This document shows positions 5,583-12,691 of a DNA stretch of 14,118 nt, piece after piece (within the stretch, counting starts at the first letter, position 1; the number at the start of each line of letters is the position of its first letter). The notes under the pieces were generated by a model. It saw only the letters and a program-made list of their open reading frames with translations, made no database searches and had not been told where the DNA came from. Origin of the DNA: Lentisphaeria bacterium (GTDB taxonomy: Bacteria; Verrucomicrobiota; Lentisphaeria; Oligosphaerales; Oligosphaeraceae); the NCBI GenBank assembly GCA_016287975.1, contig JAEEXV010000176.1:1-14118 (forward strand), in the 5' to 3' direction. Position numbers and translations under genes: made by a program.

Positions 5583-8192
5583 ATGAATAACGTTTTTTGC
5601 GCATATTCACTTTCCGTGGACGCGCTCCACGCAGATCATGTCTGGCTCGCCTCAAGTCGCCCCGACTTTTCATGGAAAATGCGCAGCCCGAAGCCGAATG
5701 CCCGGCAAAGCGCCTACCGAATCCAGGCCCATGAGGCCCACGGCAGGGAACTCTGGGATTCGGGGTGGGTGAACTCGTCGGCTTCGTGCTGGATTCCATG
5801 GCAGGGCAAGCCGCTGGAAGCCGGCATGCGCATCTCCTGGAGCGTCACCCTGCGCGACGACGCGGGCGACGAATCCACGCCCGCCATGGCCCACTTCGGC
5901 ATCGCGCTTCAAAACCATGCCGACTGGCGCAATGCCAGATGGATATGGTTTGACAGAAACAACTACTCGACTACCTCGCCATCCCCTTGCCTCCGCCGGG
6001 AATTCGTGCTTTCCAAAGCCGTGCGCGCGGCGACTCTGAGCGTCACCGCCCGCGGCGTCTTCGAGGCCTACCTCAACGGGAAACGCATTGGAAACGATGA
6101 ATTCGCACCAGGCTGGACCGACTTCAAAAAACGTATCCAGTTCATGACCTACGATGTGACCGCATTGCTCCAAGACGGCGCAAATGCACTCGGCATGGTG
6201 ATAGCGGACGGATGGTGCTGCGGCAATTTGACCACCCTGCGCCGTCGCAACGTCTTCCATCCGCACCCCGAGGCGCTCCTCCTGCTAGATGTGGAGTTCA
6301 CCGACGGGACGCACCAGTTCATTGAAAGCGGTTCCGACTGGCGTGCCGCGACCGGCCCGATTCTGGCAAGCGACATCTACGACGGCGAAACCTACGACGC
6401 GCGCCTTGAAATGCCTGGCTGGAACAAACCCGGCTTCGACGATTCAACATGGATTCCGGCGGCAACGGGCGAACTCGCGCGTGAAACCCAGGCTCTCCTG
6501 ATCCAGAAGATCTCGCCGCCAGTGCACGTGGTCGAAGAATTGAAGCCCGTCGCCATCCTGAATCCGCGCAAGGACGTCTTCATCTGGGACTTCGGGCAGA
6601 ACATCACCGGCAAAATGCGCGTAAAGCTGCGCGGCTGGGCAGGCCGCCTCTACACCTTCACCTTCGCTGAAATGCTGGATTCCGACGGCATGCTCTACAA
6701 TCTCAACTACCGCGGCGCACGGGTCACCGACTATTTCATCTGCGGCGAGGGGATGATTGAAGATGGCTTCGGCGTCTACGAACCGCACTTCACCTTCCAT
6801 GGATTCCGCTACCTGCGCATCGACGGCTTCCAATTCGCCGACACCAAATTCGAGGACGTGGAGGCAACCGCGCTGGTGATGCACACGGATCTGCCGATCG
6901 GCTCGAAGTTCTGGTGCGGCAATGAAAATGTCAACCGCCTTTTCCTCAATATCCTCTGGGGGCAGCGGGGAAACTTCCTGGAAATCCCGACCGATTGCCC
7001 GCAACGCGATGAACGCCTCGGATGGACTGGCGACGCCAATATCTTCTGCGGAACGGCATTGTGCAACATGGATGCGGATTCCTTCTTCCGCAAATGGCTC
7101 GCCGACGTGCGCGATGCACAATATGAGGACGGCGCAATCCCATGCCTTGCACCGGATTGCCTGCCTGGCGGAATCCGCGTCGGGCAGGCGGCCTGGGCCG
7201 ATGCCATCGTGATGGTCCCCTGGCGCGTCTACCGTGACTGCGGCGACCGCAAAATCCTCGCCGACAACTACGATGCCATGGAAAAATGGATGCATTGGCA
7301 ATGCGCAAACGCAAAAGACCTAATCCGGCAGGGCCCCCAGTTGGCGGACTGGCTCACTCCCGATCCGCTCAAGTGCCCCGACGAGTTCGTCGCGACAGTG
7401 TTTTTCGCAATCACTGCCCGGATCATGGCACGCGTCGCCGACCTCCTGGGCCACCCCGGACGCGCCGAATACTATCAGGAACTCCGGACCCGAATCGAGG
7501 CCGCGGTCATCCGCGACTACGTCGATTCCGAAGGCATGCCGACCATCTGCAATCAAACGGCCTGCCTCTTGATGCTGGTCGCTGGCATCGGGAAAAACCG
7601 CGCCCTGCTGGCCGCAAAACTCCAGGCGCTCATCCAGGCAAACGGCAACCGGCTGGCGACGGGCTTCATCGGAACGGCACTGCTCAATCTGGCGCTGGCG
7701 GACAATGGCCTCGACAATGTCGCCGTGGATCTGCTCCTCCAGACCGAGTGCCCGTCATGGCTCTTCTCCGTGCTCCAGGGCGCGACTACCGTATGGGAAC
7801 GCTGGGATTCATACACCCGCGAAAAGGGCTTCGGCGACGTCACCATGAACAGTTTCAACCACTACGCATACGGTGCGGTCGGCGAATGGATGATGACACG
7901 GCTGGCAGGGATCGACTGCGACTTCGAGCGCGGCGGCCTCGTCTTCGACGCCAGGTTTGATGCGCGCCTGCGGGAATGCAGGGCGCGCCGCGAAACGGTC
8001 TTCGGCACCGCGACCAGCCATTGGACGCTTGCGGACGGCTCGTGGCATTGGGACTTCACCGTCCCCGCCAACGCGCCCGCTGTCGTTGTGATCTCCCGCC
8101 AAGGCGCGCTGCTGGACAATATCCCAGTGAAACGCGGAATCTATTCAGTCTTGCCTGGCACGCACACCGTGGCGGTCGCCGAATCGCCCTAA
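5583..8192 (+). CDS. GH78 family alpha-L-rhamnosidase
   Basis: This 869-residue enzyme should release terminal alpha-L-rhamnose from glycans or glycosides by an inverting mechanism. Domains in order: an N-terminal Ig-like beta domain (about 8-105, ending its first strand at RPDFSWKM), the rhamnosidase N domain (about 140-300, with VTARGVFEAYLNGKRIG), a concanavalin-like domain (about 320-430, VFIWDFGQNITGKMRV), the (alpha/alpha)6 catalytic barrel (about 440-770) and a C-terminal beta domain. The catalytic signature TDCPQRDERLGWTGD spans 470-484: Asp471, Glu477 (family general acid position) and Asp484 are all present. Glu739 in TVWERWD fits the general base. I see no signal peptide, so it is probably cytoplasmic. 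The ATG follows an AAAAGG site by about 9 nt. It is transcribed from the AraC side, and its TAA overlaps the stop of the convergent gene. Confidence 0.95.
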   Translation: MNNVFCAYSLSVDALHADHVWLASSRPDFSWKMRSPKPNARQSAYRIQAHEAHGRELWDSGWVNSSASCWIPWQGKPLEAGMRISWSVTLRDDAGDESTPAMAHFGIALQNHADWRNARWIWFDRNNYSTTSPSPCLRREFVLSKAVRAATLSVTARGVFEAYLNGKRIGNDEFAPGWTDFKKRIQFMTYDVTALLQDGANALGMVIADGWCCGNLTTLRRRNVFHPHPEALLLLDVEFTDGTHQFIESGSDWRAATGPILASDIYDGETYDARLEMPGWNKPGFDDSTWIPAATGELARETQALLIQKISPPVHVVEELKPVAILNPRKDVFIWDFGQNITGKMRVKLRGWAGRLYTFTFAEMLDSDGMLYNLNYRGARVTDYFICGEGMIEDGFGVYEPHFTFHGFRYLRIDGFQFADTKFEDVEATALVMHTDLPIGSKFWCGNENVNRLFLNILWGQRGNFLEIPTDCPQRDERLGWTGDANIFCGTALCNMDADSFFRKWLADVRDAQYEDGAIPCLAPDCLPGGIRVGQAAWADAIVMVPWRVYRDCGDRKILADNYDAMEKWMHWQCANAKDLIRQGPQLADWLTPDPLKCPDEFVATVFFAITARIMARVADLLGHPGRAEYYQELRTRIEAAVIRDYVDSEGMPTICNQTACLLMLVAGIGKNRALLAAKLQALIQANGNRLATGFIGTALLNLALADNGLDNVAVDLLLQTECPSWLFSVLQGATTVWERWDSYTREKGFGDVTMNSFNHYAYGAVGEWMMTRLAGIDCDFERGGLVFDARFDARLRECRARRETVFGTATSHWTLADGSWHWDFTVPANAPAVVVISRQGALLDNIPVKRGIYSVLPGTHTVAVAESP

Positions 8193-9034
8193 CGGAACTG
8201 CATCCTCCGTACGGTCTCCTTCCACGTCTCGGGCTTGCCTTGAAAGAACCCCGTCTGGACGCGGTAGGCTGCGGTCGTTCCCTTCGGGAACGTGCAGTCC
8301 CGATAGTCGACAAAGTAGTCCTTGCGGTAGATGCCGCGGTCCCAGACCATGCGGGCCACCCCATGGTGGTTCACGCCCGCCAGGAAACGGGTCGCCACCC
8401 CCCGCCCGCCCCTGGCGTCAAACCACGCCACCAGCGGACACGCCTTCCCCTTGAGCGCGAATGCGCCATCCCCCTTGAAGACGTAGGCGACTTCCTTCCC
8501 GTTGGCATCCAGCGCGAGCATCTCGGTGAACTCGACGCGCCACGGATGCATGAAATGGTACATCAAATGCAGTCTGACATCCTTGTCGGCGGTGACTTCG
8601 ACGGATTCTTCCAGGACATCGTTGCACAGGGTGAAGCGGTATAGAATGCTGAAGTCACGCATCTGCGCGAATTTGGCAAACTCGATTTTACGCCCCATCA
8701 CAGGGCCATTCCTGAGTTCCTCGGCGGTGACCTCCCTGCCGTCCTGCAGAATCGTGATGCTTCGCACCTCCTCGGCATGGCCAGTCTCGACATGCCCTGA
8801 TCCGCAGAACCCCTCCTTGTCGGCGTAGGAAAAGACGGTGCCATAATGCGCCCCAGGCGAATCCAGGCACATCTTGTGGTTGGCATAGTCGATTCTGTTG
8901 ATGTTCCAGCGCTTGGCCTTGTCAAGGCGCAAAACGGTCTTCCCCGCCGCAATCGGGATCGAATCAGGAAGTTGCTCGGGAGTCAGGGCAAATGCCGCCA
9001 ACGGCAATAGACAGAGCAAAAGCAATCCCTTCAT
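8189..9034 (-). CDS. Secreted protein of unknown function, last gene of the pseudopilin operon
   Basis: I do not recognise this 281-residue protein. It starts with a clear signal peptide (MKGLLLLCLLPLAAFA, cleavage expected after AFA), so it acts in the periplasm or outside. The remainder is rich in alternating hydrophobic and charged residues and looks mostly beta-stranded. It has a HYGTVFSYADKEGFCGSGHVE segment, many aromatic and His residues (MYHFMHPWRVEF, VNHHGVARMVWDRGIY), and ends TAAYRVQTGFF...MQFR. The pattern would suit a beta-sandwich carbohydrate-active or carbohydrate-binding protein, but that is inference from context. Two starts are possible. The ATG at 9049 overlaps the upstream stop as ATGA. 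The ATG at 9034 has GAGGG 8 nt before it and gives the better signal peptide; I prefer 9034. Its TAG overlaps the rhamnosidase's TAA on the other strand. Confidence 0.75.
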   Translation of the reverse strand: MKGLLLLCLLPLAAFALTPEQLPDSIPIAAGKTVLRLDKAKRWNINRIDYANHKMCLDSPGAHYGTVFSYADKEGFCGSGHVETGHAEEVRSITILQDGREVTAEELRNGPVMGRKIEFAKFAQMRDFSILYRFTLCNDVLEESVEVTADKDVRLHLMYHFMHPWRVEFTEMLALDANGKEVAYVFKGDGAFALKGKACPLVAWFDARGGRGVATRFLAGVNHHGVARMVWDRGIYRKDYFVDYRDCTFPKGTTAAYRVQTGFFQGKPETWKETVRRMQFR

Positions 9035-9042
9035 GGTCTTTT

Positions 9043-9047
9043 CCCTC
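9043..9047 (-). promoter_or_regulatory. Ribosome binding site deciding the start at 9034
   Basis: On the minus strand this is GAGGG, 8 nt before the ATG at 9034. It overlaps the stop region of the upstream gene. It supports the start at 9034 over the in-frame ATG at 9049, which would itself lie partly in this site. Confidence 0.55.
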
Positions 9048-11640
9048 ATTCAGCAGGTTCTTTCCGAATCATCAAAAGCACGCCGACTTCCCTGGGAGCC
9101 AGCGTGACTCTGACTTTGTCCCCCTCCATTGCGGCATGGGCGGCGGCGGGAAGAAGCAGGCGGCATCCATAGCCAGGGGGGACTGGAAGGACCGCGCCCG
9201 AAAAGGGCCTCCCCGTCGCATTGAAAAGCGTGTAAAGCACTTTGCCTCCGCCTGCGGCGGCGAAGCGGTTGGCGTAGACGAACGGCGCCAGAGTGTCGAC
9301 CAGCGGCTCGATGTCGCCCACAAAGCATGCGGCGTTCTCGTGGAGGATCCTGGAGTATTCCTCGCTGTAGCGCCCGCCAGAATTGAAGACGCCGTCGCCG
9401 TTGAACAGCATGATGTCCTTGGCGTTCTTCGGCCCGCCGACATTGAGTTCAAAAAGGCGGCATTCGGGAAAGTAGAAGCGGAAGAGATTGATCTGCAGGG
9501 GGCGCAAAGGCGACTGGCGGCGGCAAATGTCGTAACTCAATGCGCCGTCCAGATGCGCCGCCGCAAAGTCCGCCTGCGGGAACTCCGCGAGCAGCAGCGT
9601 CTCTGGCGGCACCGCCTCCCGAATGAGTTCCAGCGAACGCCCCAGCGCCTGGAGCCAGATGTGCTGGCCGTATTCGCCAAAGAGGTGCCGATGCGCTTTG
9701 CTCAGGCAGATGTAGCCGCGGTGGCCGTATTCGTCCAGGCGCACGCCGTCGGCCCCAGTCTCCCTGACCACCCGTTGGATGTCCGCCGCGACTTTCCGCA
9801 GATACGCCTCGTCGTTCAGGCACATGCAATAGGAGTAGTAGTTGCAGACCACGCCTTCGGGCGTCTGGGGATTGCGGGGACACTGATGCGGGTCGCGCCA
9901 CGCCGCATTGATCACCGCATGGCGGGGTGCCTCGGTCCGCCCGTACTTGGAGTTGCCGCAAACAATCACTGGATCGGTGTAGAGCAGCGCGATCTTGCCC
10001 TTTTCACGCACCTCGCGGATCTGCTGTCGGAAGCGCGGCAGACCGCCCCATTGCGGGTTGTAGCCATCGTAGTCGCCTCGGTTGAAAAGATAGCGCCGTT
10101 CGCCGCTGAAGGGATCGCGCGCATAGCCGAAACTGGCACGCATGTGTTCCTCGGCGCGCGCCCCAAGTTCCGCGAAATCCTCCCATTTCGTGTTCCACGG
10201 CGCCAGCGGCGAACTCGACCACCAGTTGTTGATCTCGCAAATGTCGTTCTTGGGGACGAACGCCTCCGCGTCCCACGTCGGGCCAGTGTAGAGTTCGCCG
10301 CTGCAGCCAAACCCCGCCAGATAGTTGAACTTGGCGGAAAGCCTCCCTGGATAGGGACGGAATTTCCAGACCGACTTCGCCCATCGGGCATACTGGCTAA
10401 GCGGCGTCTTCCAGTTGCCTGCATGAGAGCCCAGCACCGTCACTGGAAACGCCTTCGGCGCGGCGCCTGGCCTCAAGGTGACGCGCTGGTAGTCCACCGC
10501 CATCGCGCTGCCGTTCCCGTCTGGCAGGCGAAACTGGTAGAAGTAGAGCGACAAATCATTGCGCGCCGCCACGCTCGGCGGGCGGATGATGCTTTCCGCT
10601 GGCGGAGTGCGCCCGCGGCGCATGGAAAAGGCCTTCGCCAGGCCGCTGGGGTCCTTGACCTGCAAAAAGACCCCGCCGCCGTTTTCAGGCGAAAACAGAT
10701 CCAGCATCTGCCACCAGGCGTCGTTCTCGCCGTAAATGCTACGCAGATACGCAGGGCGGTCGCCGATGACGCCGCCGCCCCACGGGAAGCAATAGTAGTC
10801 GGGCGCAGTGTCCCCCAGCAGCAGTCCGTCGATTTGCGGAAACGCCGTCTTGACCGCGACCTCCTTGCCCGCCGCCAGCGCCAGCCGAAGCGCAATCGCC
10901 TCGCCCTCCGCGGCGCATTGGAATGCCGCCGTGATCTGCTCCGAAAAGACGAGCGTCGCCGCAAAGCCCTTGTCGGTGGTCTTCAGCGACTGGATGCGCG
11001 CGCCCGACGCATTCAACGTCTTGCCGTTGTCGAGTTTCAGGCGAAAGAGTTCCGATTGCCTCGGATAGCGCAGAACCGACCGCGCCAGGTCGGCGGAATA
11101 CAGTTCCGCCAGGCGCAAGCCATCGGCAGTGTCGAACTTCGCGACGACGCGGCCCGTGTCGATGACGATGCAGTCCCCAGAGCGCGTGCAGACGCGCGCC
11201 ACGGCATGGACCTTGCCTTTGGCGGGCTTCATCGTAGGCGCCAGGTTCATCTGCTTGAAGATGCCGCGGGAAGTGTATTTGAACGTCACGCGCGCCAGCC
11301 CCTTGTGCGCCAGGCGAACCCCGTAGCAACTGTCATCCAGTGGCAGCGTCGCGGCAAACGTCCCGCCCCTTTGCCGAAACGGAAGCGGAGTCGCCGCATC
11401 GCCGCCCGAGCAGAGCGCCACCCCCGAAACCTCGGCCGCCTGCACTGTGATCTCGACTGGGGCGGCAAAGTCAATGGCGTCGCGGTTGAACTCCACTTTA
11501 AGTTCAGCGCCTGCGGATTTGACTTCGCTCAAGGCGCGCGGCAGTCTGCCGCCTGGCGTCCCAGGCGACCAACTCGCCTCCTCCGCCGCCAGCAGGGCGC
11601 AGAACGCCAGGGAAAGAAGCAATGGATGCAGCAAGCGCAT
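9046..11640 (-). CDS. Secreted TIM-barrel glycoside-hydrolase-like protein
   Basis: This 864-residue protein has a signal peptide (MRLLHPLLLSLAFCALLAAEEAS). An N-terminal beta-rich half runs to about 330, a central part looks like a (beta/alpha)8 barrel (about 340-740), and a C-terminal beta domain follows (LFNATGRPFSG...APREVGVLLMIRK). In the barrel, GADGVRLDEYG puts Asp636 and Glu637 at the end of a predicted strand, and LLLAEFPQADF puts Glu686 on the next one; these are my candidates for catalytic acids. Conserved-looking aromatic stretches include CEINNWWSSSPLAPWNTKWEDF and NRGDYDGYNPQWGG. The plan resembles alpha-galactosidase-clan barrels and the DUF6259-type proteins common in PVC bacteria; this family match is from memory and needs a profile search. 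The substrate is unknown, but context suggests a rhamnose-containing glycan. The ATG at 11640 is preceded by AGGTGG 5 nt away, 9 nt after the pseudopilin stop; a GTG at 11649 is less likely. Confidence 0.8.
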   Translation of the reverse strand: MRLLHPLLLSLAFCALLAAEEASWSPGTPGGRLPRALSEVKSAGAELKVEFNRDAIDFAAPVEITVQAAEVSGVALCSGGDAATPLPFRQRGGTFAATLPLDDSCYGVRLAHKGLARVTFKYTSRGIFKQMNLAPTMKPAKGKVHAVARVCTRSGDCIVIDTGRVVAKFDTADGLRLAELYSADLARSVLRYPRQSELFRLKLDNGKTLNASGARIQSLKTTDKGFAATLVFSEQITAAFQCAAEGEAIALRLALAAGKEVAVKTAFPQIDGLLLGDTAPDYYCFPWGGGVIGDRPAYLRSIYGENDAWWQMLDLFSPENGGGVFLQVKDPSGLAKAFSMRRGRTPPAESIIRPPSVAARNDLSLYFYQFRLPDGNGSAMAVDYQRVTLRPGAAPKAFPVTVLGSHAGNWKTPLSQYARWAKSVWKFRPYPGRLSAKFNYLAGFGCSGELYTGPTWDAEAFVPKNDICEINNWWSSSPLAPWNTKWEDFAELGARAEEHMRASFGYARDPFSGERRYLFNRGDYDGYNPQWGGLPRFRQQIREVREKGKIALLYTDPVIVCGNSKYGRTEAPRHAVINAAWRDPHQCPRNPQTPEGVVCNYYSYCMCLNDEAYLRKVAADIQRVVRETGADGVRLDEYGHRGYICLSKAHRHLFGEYGQHIWLQALGRSLELIREAVPPETLLLAEFPQADFAAAHLDGALSYDICRRQSPLRPLQINLFRFYFPECRLFELNVGGPKNAKDIMLFNGDGVFNSGGRYSEEYSRILHENAACFVGDIEPLVDTLAPFVYANRFAAAGGGKVLYTLFNATGRPFSGAVLPVPPGYGCRLLLPAAAHAAMEGDKVRVTLAPREVGVLLMIRKEPAE

Positions 11641-11645
11641 GGCGA

Positions 11646-11651
11646 CCACCT
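11646..11651 (-). promoter_or_regulatory. Ribosome binding site of the TIM-barrel protein gene
   Basis: AGGTGG on the minus strand, 5 nt before the ATG at 11640. It overlaps the pseudopilin stop codon (11650-11652) and contains the alternative GTG, so the ATG is the better start. The arrangement suggests translational coupling. Confidence 0.65.
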
Positions 11652-12417
11652 ATTTCTTCCAGAGCCACTCGACGCCGTTTCGGTCATATACGCAGAAAGT
11701 GTACGCCTGGTCCCAGTCGGCGAAAACGGCATAGTCGGTCGGCGCGACGTGCCCGTCCAGAAAGAGCATGTTCGTCCGCCCGCCGTGACGCAGGCTGATG
11801 CGGCCCGTCCCAGGGTTGCTGCCTGTGCTTGCCCAGTTGTTCTTGAGCGTCATCAACTGGCATTGCGGATAACTGCCGCGCTCGTTCGGCCCCGTCAGGC
11901 TGTCGCAGATCAACATCATGCGGGTCGGCGATTGCGCGGCCTTGGCAATGAGCATGCAGGAGACCTTGGCTGGGTCGAACTGCTTGACGCAATTCATTTC
12001 CAGAAGCCAGCGTGGATACTGGTTGACGTGCGCGGGCGCGCCGTAGCCGATCTTTTCCCAACTGACGTTCCCCTTCTCGGCGGGACAGAAGACCATCTTT
12101 GTCTTCACTGGCAGGCACCCCGTGTTCACCCCCGCGAAGGAAGTGTCCGAGACGTTCGCCGCACCCAGCGCGACCGCCCAGCCGCGGTTGGGCGCCAGCG
12201 CCAGCGGGACGTAGCCATCGTAGTCGTCGCCGTAGAAGTTGAAGGCCAGCCCGATCTGCTTCTGGTTGCTGGCGCAGGAAACGGCGCGCGCCTTCTCGCG
12301 GGCCTTGCTGAGCGCTGGCAGCAGCATCGACGCCAGAATCGCGATGATGGCGATGACCACCAGGAGTTCAATGAGCGTGAAAAAAGCGGCATGACCTTCT
12401 CGGCACTGTCTTGACAT
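11650..12417 (-). CDS. Type II pseudopilin-like protein with H-X9-DG motif (DUF1559-like)
   Basis: This 255-residue protein has the N-terminus of type IV prepilins and type II secretion pseudopilins: a short basic leader, then [19 protein letters not shown] with Glu17 at the +5 position of the mature protein, and the [18 protein letters not shown] continuation typical of PVC pseudopilins. Near the C-terminus [12 protein letters not shown] (His211 to Asp221-Gly222) is the H-X9-DG motif. Members are inner-membrane proteins exposed on the periplasmic side; their job is unknown. The residue before the cleavage point is Phe12, not the usual Gly. I chose the ATG at 12417 because AGAGGA lies 10 nt before it and because the longer frame start at 12525 falls inside the promoter. 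It is the first gene of an operon with the secreted hydrolase candidate (9 nt gap) and the unknown secreted protein. Confidence 0.93.
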   Translation of the reverse strand: MSRQCREGHAAFFTLIELLVVIAIIAILASMLLPALSKAREKARAVSCASNQKQIGLAFNFYGDDYDGYVPLALAPNRGWAVALGAANVSDTSFAGVNTGCLPVKTKMVFCPAEKGNVSWEKIGYGAPAHVNQYPRWLLEMNCVKQFDPAKVSCMLIAKAAQSPTRMMLICDSLTGPNERGSYPQCQLMTLKNNWASTGSNPGTGRISLRHGGRTNMLFLDGHVAPTDYAVFADWDQAYTFCVYDRNGVEWLWKK

Positions 12418-12427
12418 CGGCTTGCAA

Positions 12428-12433
12428 TCCTCT
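12428..12433 (-). promoter_or_regulatory. Ribosome binding site of the pseudopilin gene
   Basis: AGAGGA on the minus strand, 10 nt before the ATG at 12417. It supports that start over the upstream in-frame ATG at 12525. Confidence 0.6.
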
Positions 12434-12479
12434 GCTGGGTTTGGCGTGGCGACATCCGCCGCCGAATGAGCAAACGCCC

Positions 12480-12495
12480 CGCCCCGCTCGGGGCG
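12480..12495 (-). promoter_or_regulatory. Strong hairpin near the 5' end of the pseudopilin operon leader
   Basis: CGCCCC-GAGC-GGGGCG on the minus strand is a perfect 6-bp GC stem with a 4-base loop, followed by TTTG. It starts about 12 nt after the expected transcription start. The T run is short for a terminator, so a 5' stabilising hairpin or an attenuator is about as likely. Confidence 0.5.
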
Positions 12496-12513
12496 ACATT
12501 GGGCTTTGTGCTT

Positions 12514-12541
12514 ATTATAGAACAAATTGCCTGCCTGTCAA
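12514..12541 (-). promoter_or_regulatory. Consensus sigma70 promoter of the pseudopilin operon
   Basis: On the minus strand TTGACA (12541-12536) and TATAAT (12519-12514) both match the consensus perfectly with a 16-bp spacer, in an AT-rich patch inside GC-rich DNA. Transcription should start near 12507, giving a leader of about 90 nt before the ATG at 12417. This is the clearest promoter in the window and suggests strong expression, perhaps limited by the leader hairpin or a repressor. Confidence 0.85.
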
Positions 12542-12625
12542 TATCCGTTCTGTCCATTAAATATGACGAAATGACCAAATGCTGAACCCAGTGGCTCCCC
12601 CGCTGGAAAACCCGCAATGGCGCAT

Positions 12626-12647
12626 CTCGCCGCCATCGGCCTGGGCG
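12626..12647 (+). repeat. 22-bp match to the glycosyltransferase gene, downstream of recF
   Basis: Identical to 3991-4012 and placed 1 bp before the 41-bp repeat copy 2. With it, this looks like a shrunken remnant of the glycosyltransferase 3' part, with about 133 bp missing between the two matches. It is not in a working reading frame. Confidence 0.65.
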
Positions 12648-12648
12648 C

Positions 12649-12689
12649 CTGGCCGCCTACGCCCTCGCCGAGCCCTTTCGGCGGCGGCG
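12649..12689 (+). repeat. 41-bp dispersed palindromic repeat, copy 2 (3' side of recF)
   Basis: Identical over all 41 bases to 4147-4187. It ends 2 bp before the recF stop codon at 12692, so on the minus strand it directly follows recF. Its core CGCCGA-GCCCTT-TCGGCG hairpin (12666-12683) could protect the 3' end of the recF transcript or slow transcription; it has no U tract. Confidence 0.8.
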
Positions 12690-12691
12690 CC

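Noticed and set aside
8992..12414. An 1140-codon open frame on the plus strand opposite the pseudopilin operon
   Set aside because: It runs antisense to three well-supported genes, is Arg/His/Ala-rich with no recognisable domain, and is explained by the scarcity of stop codons opposite GC-rich coding DNA.
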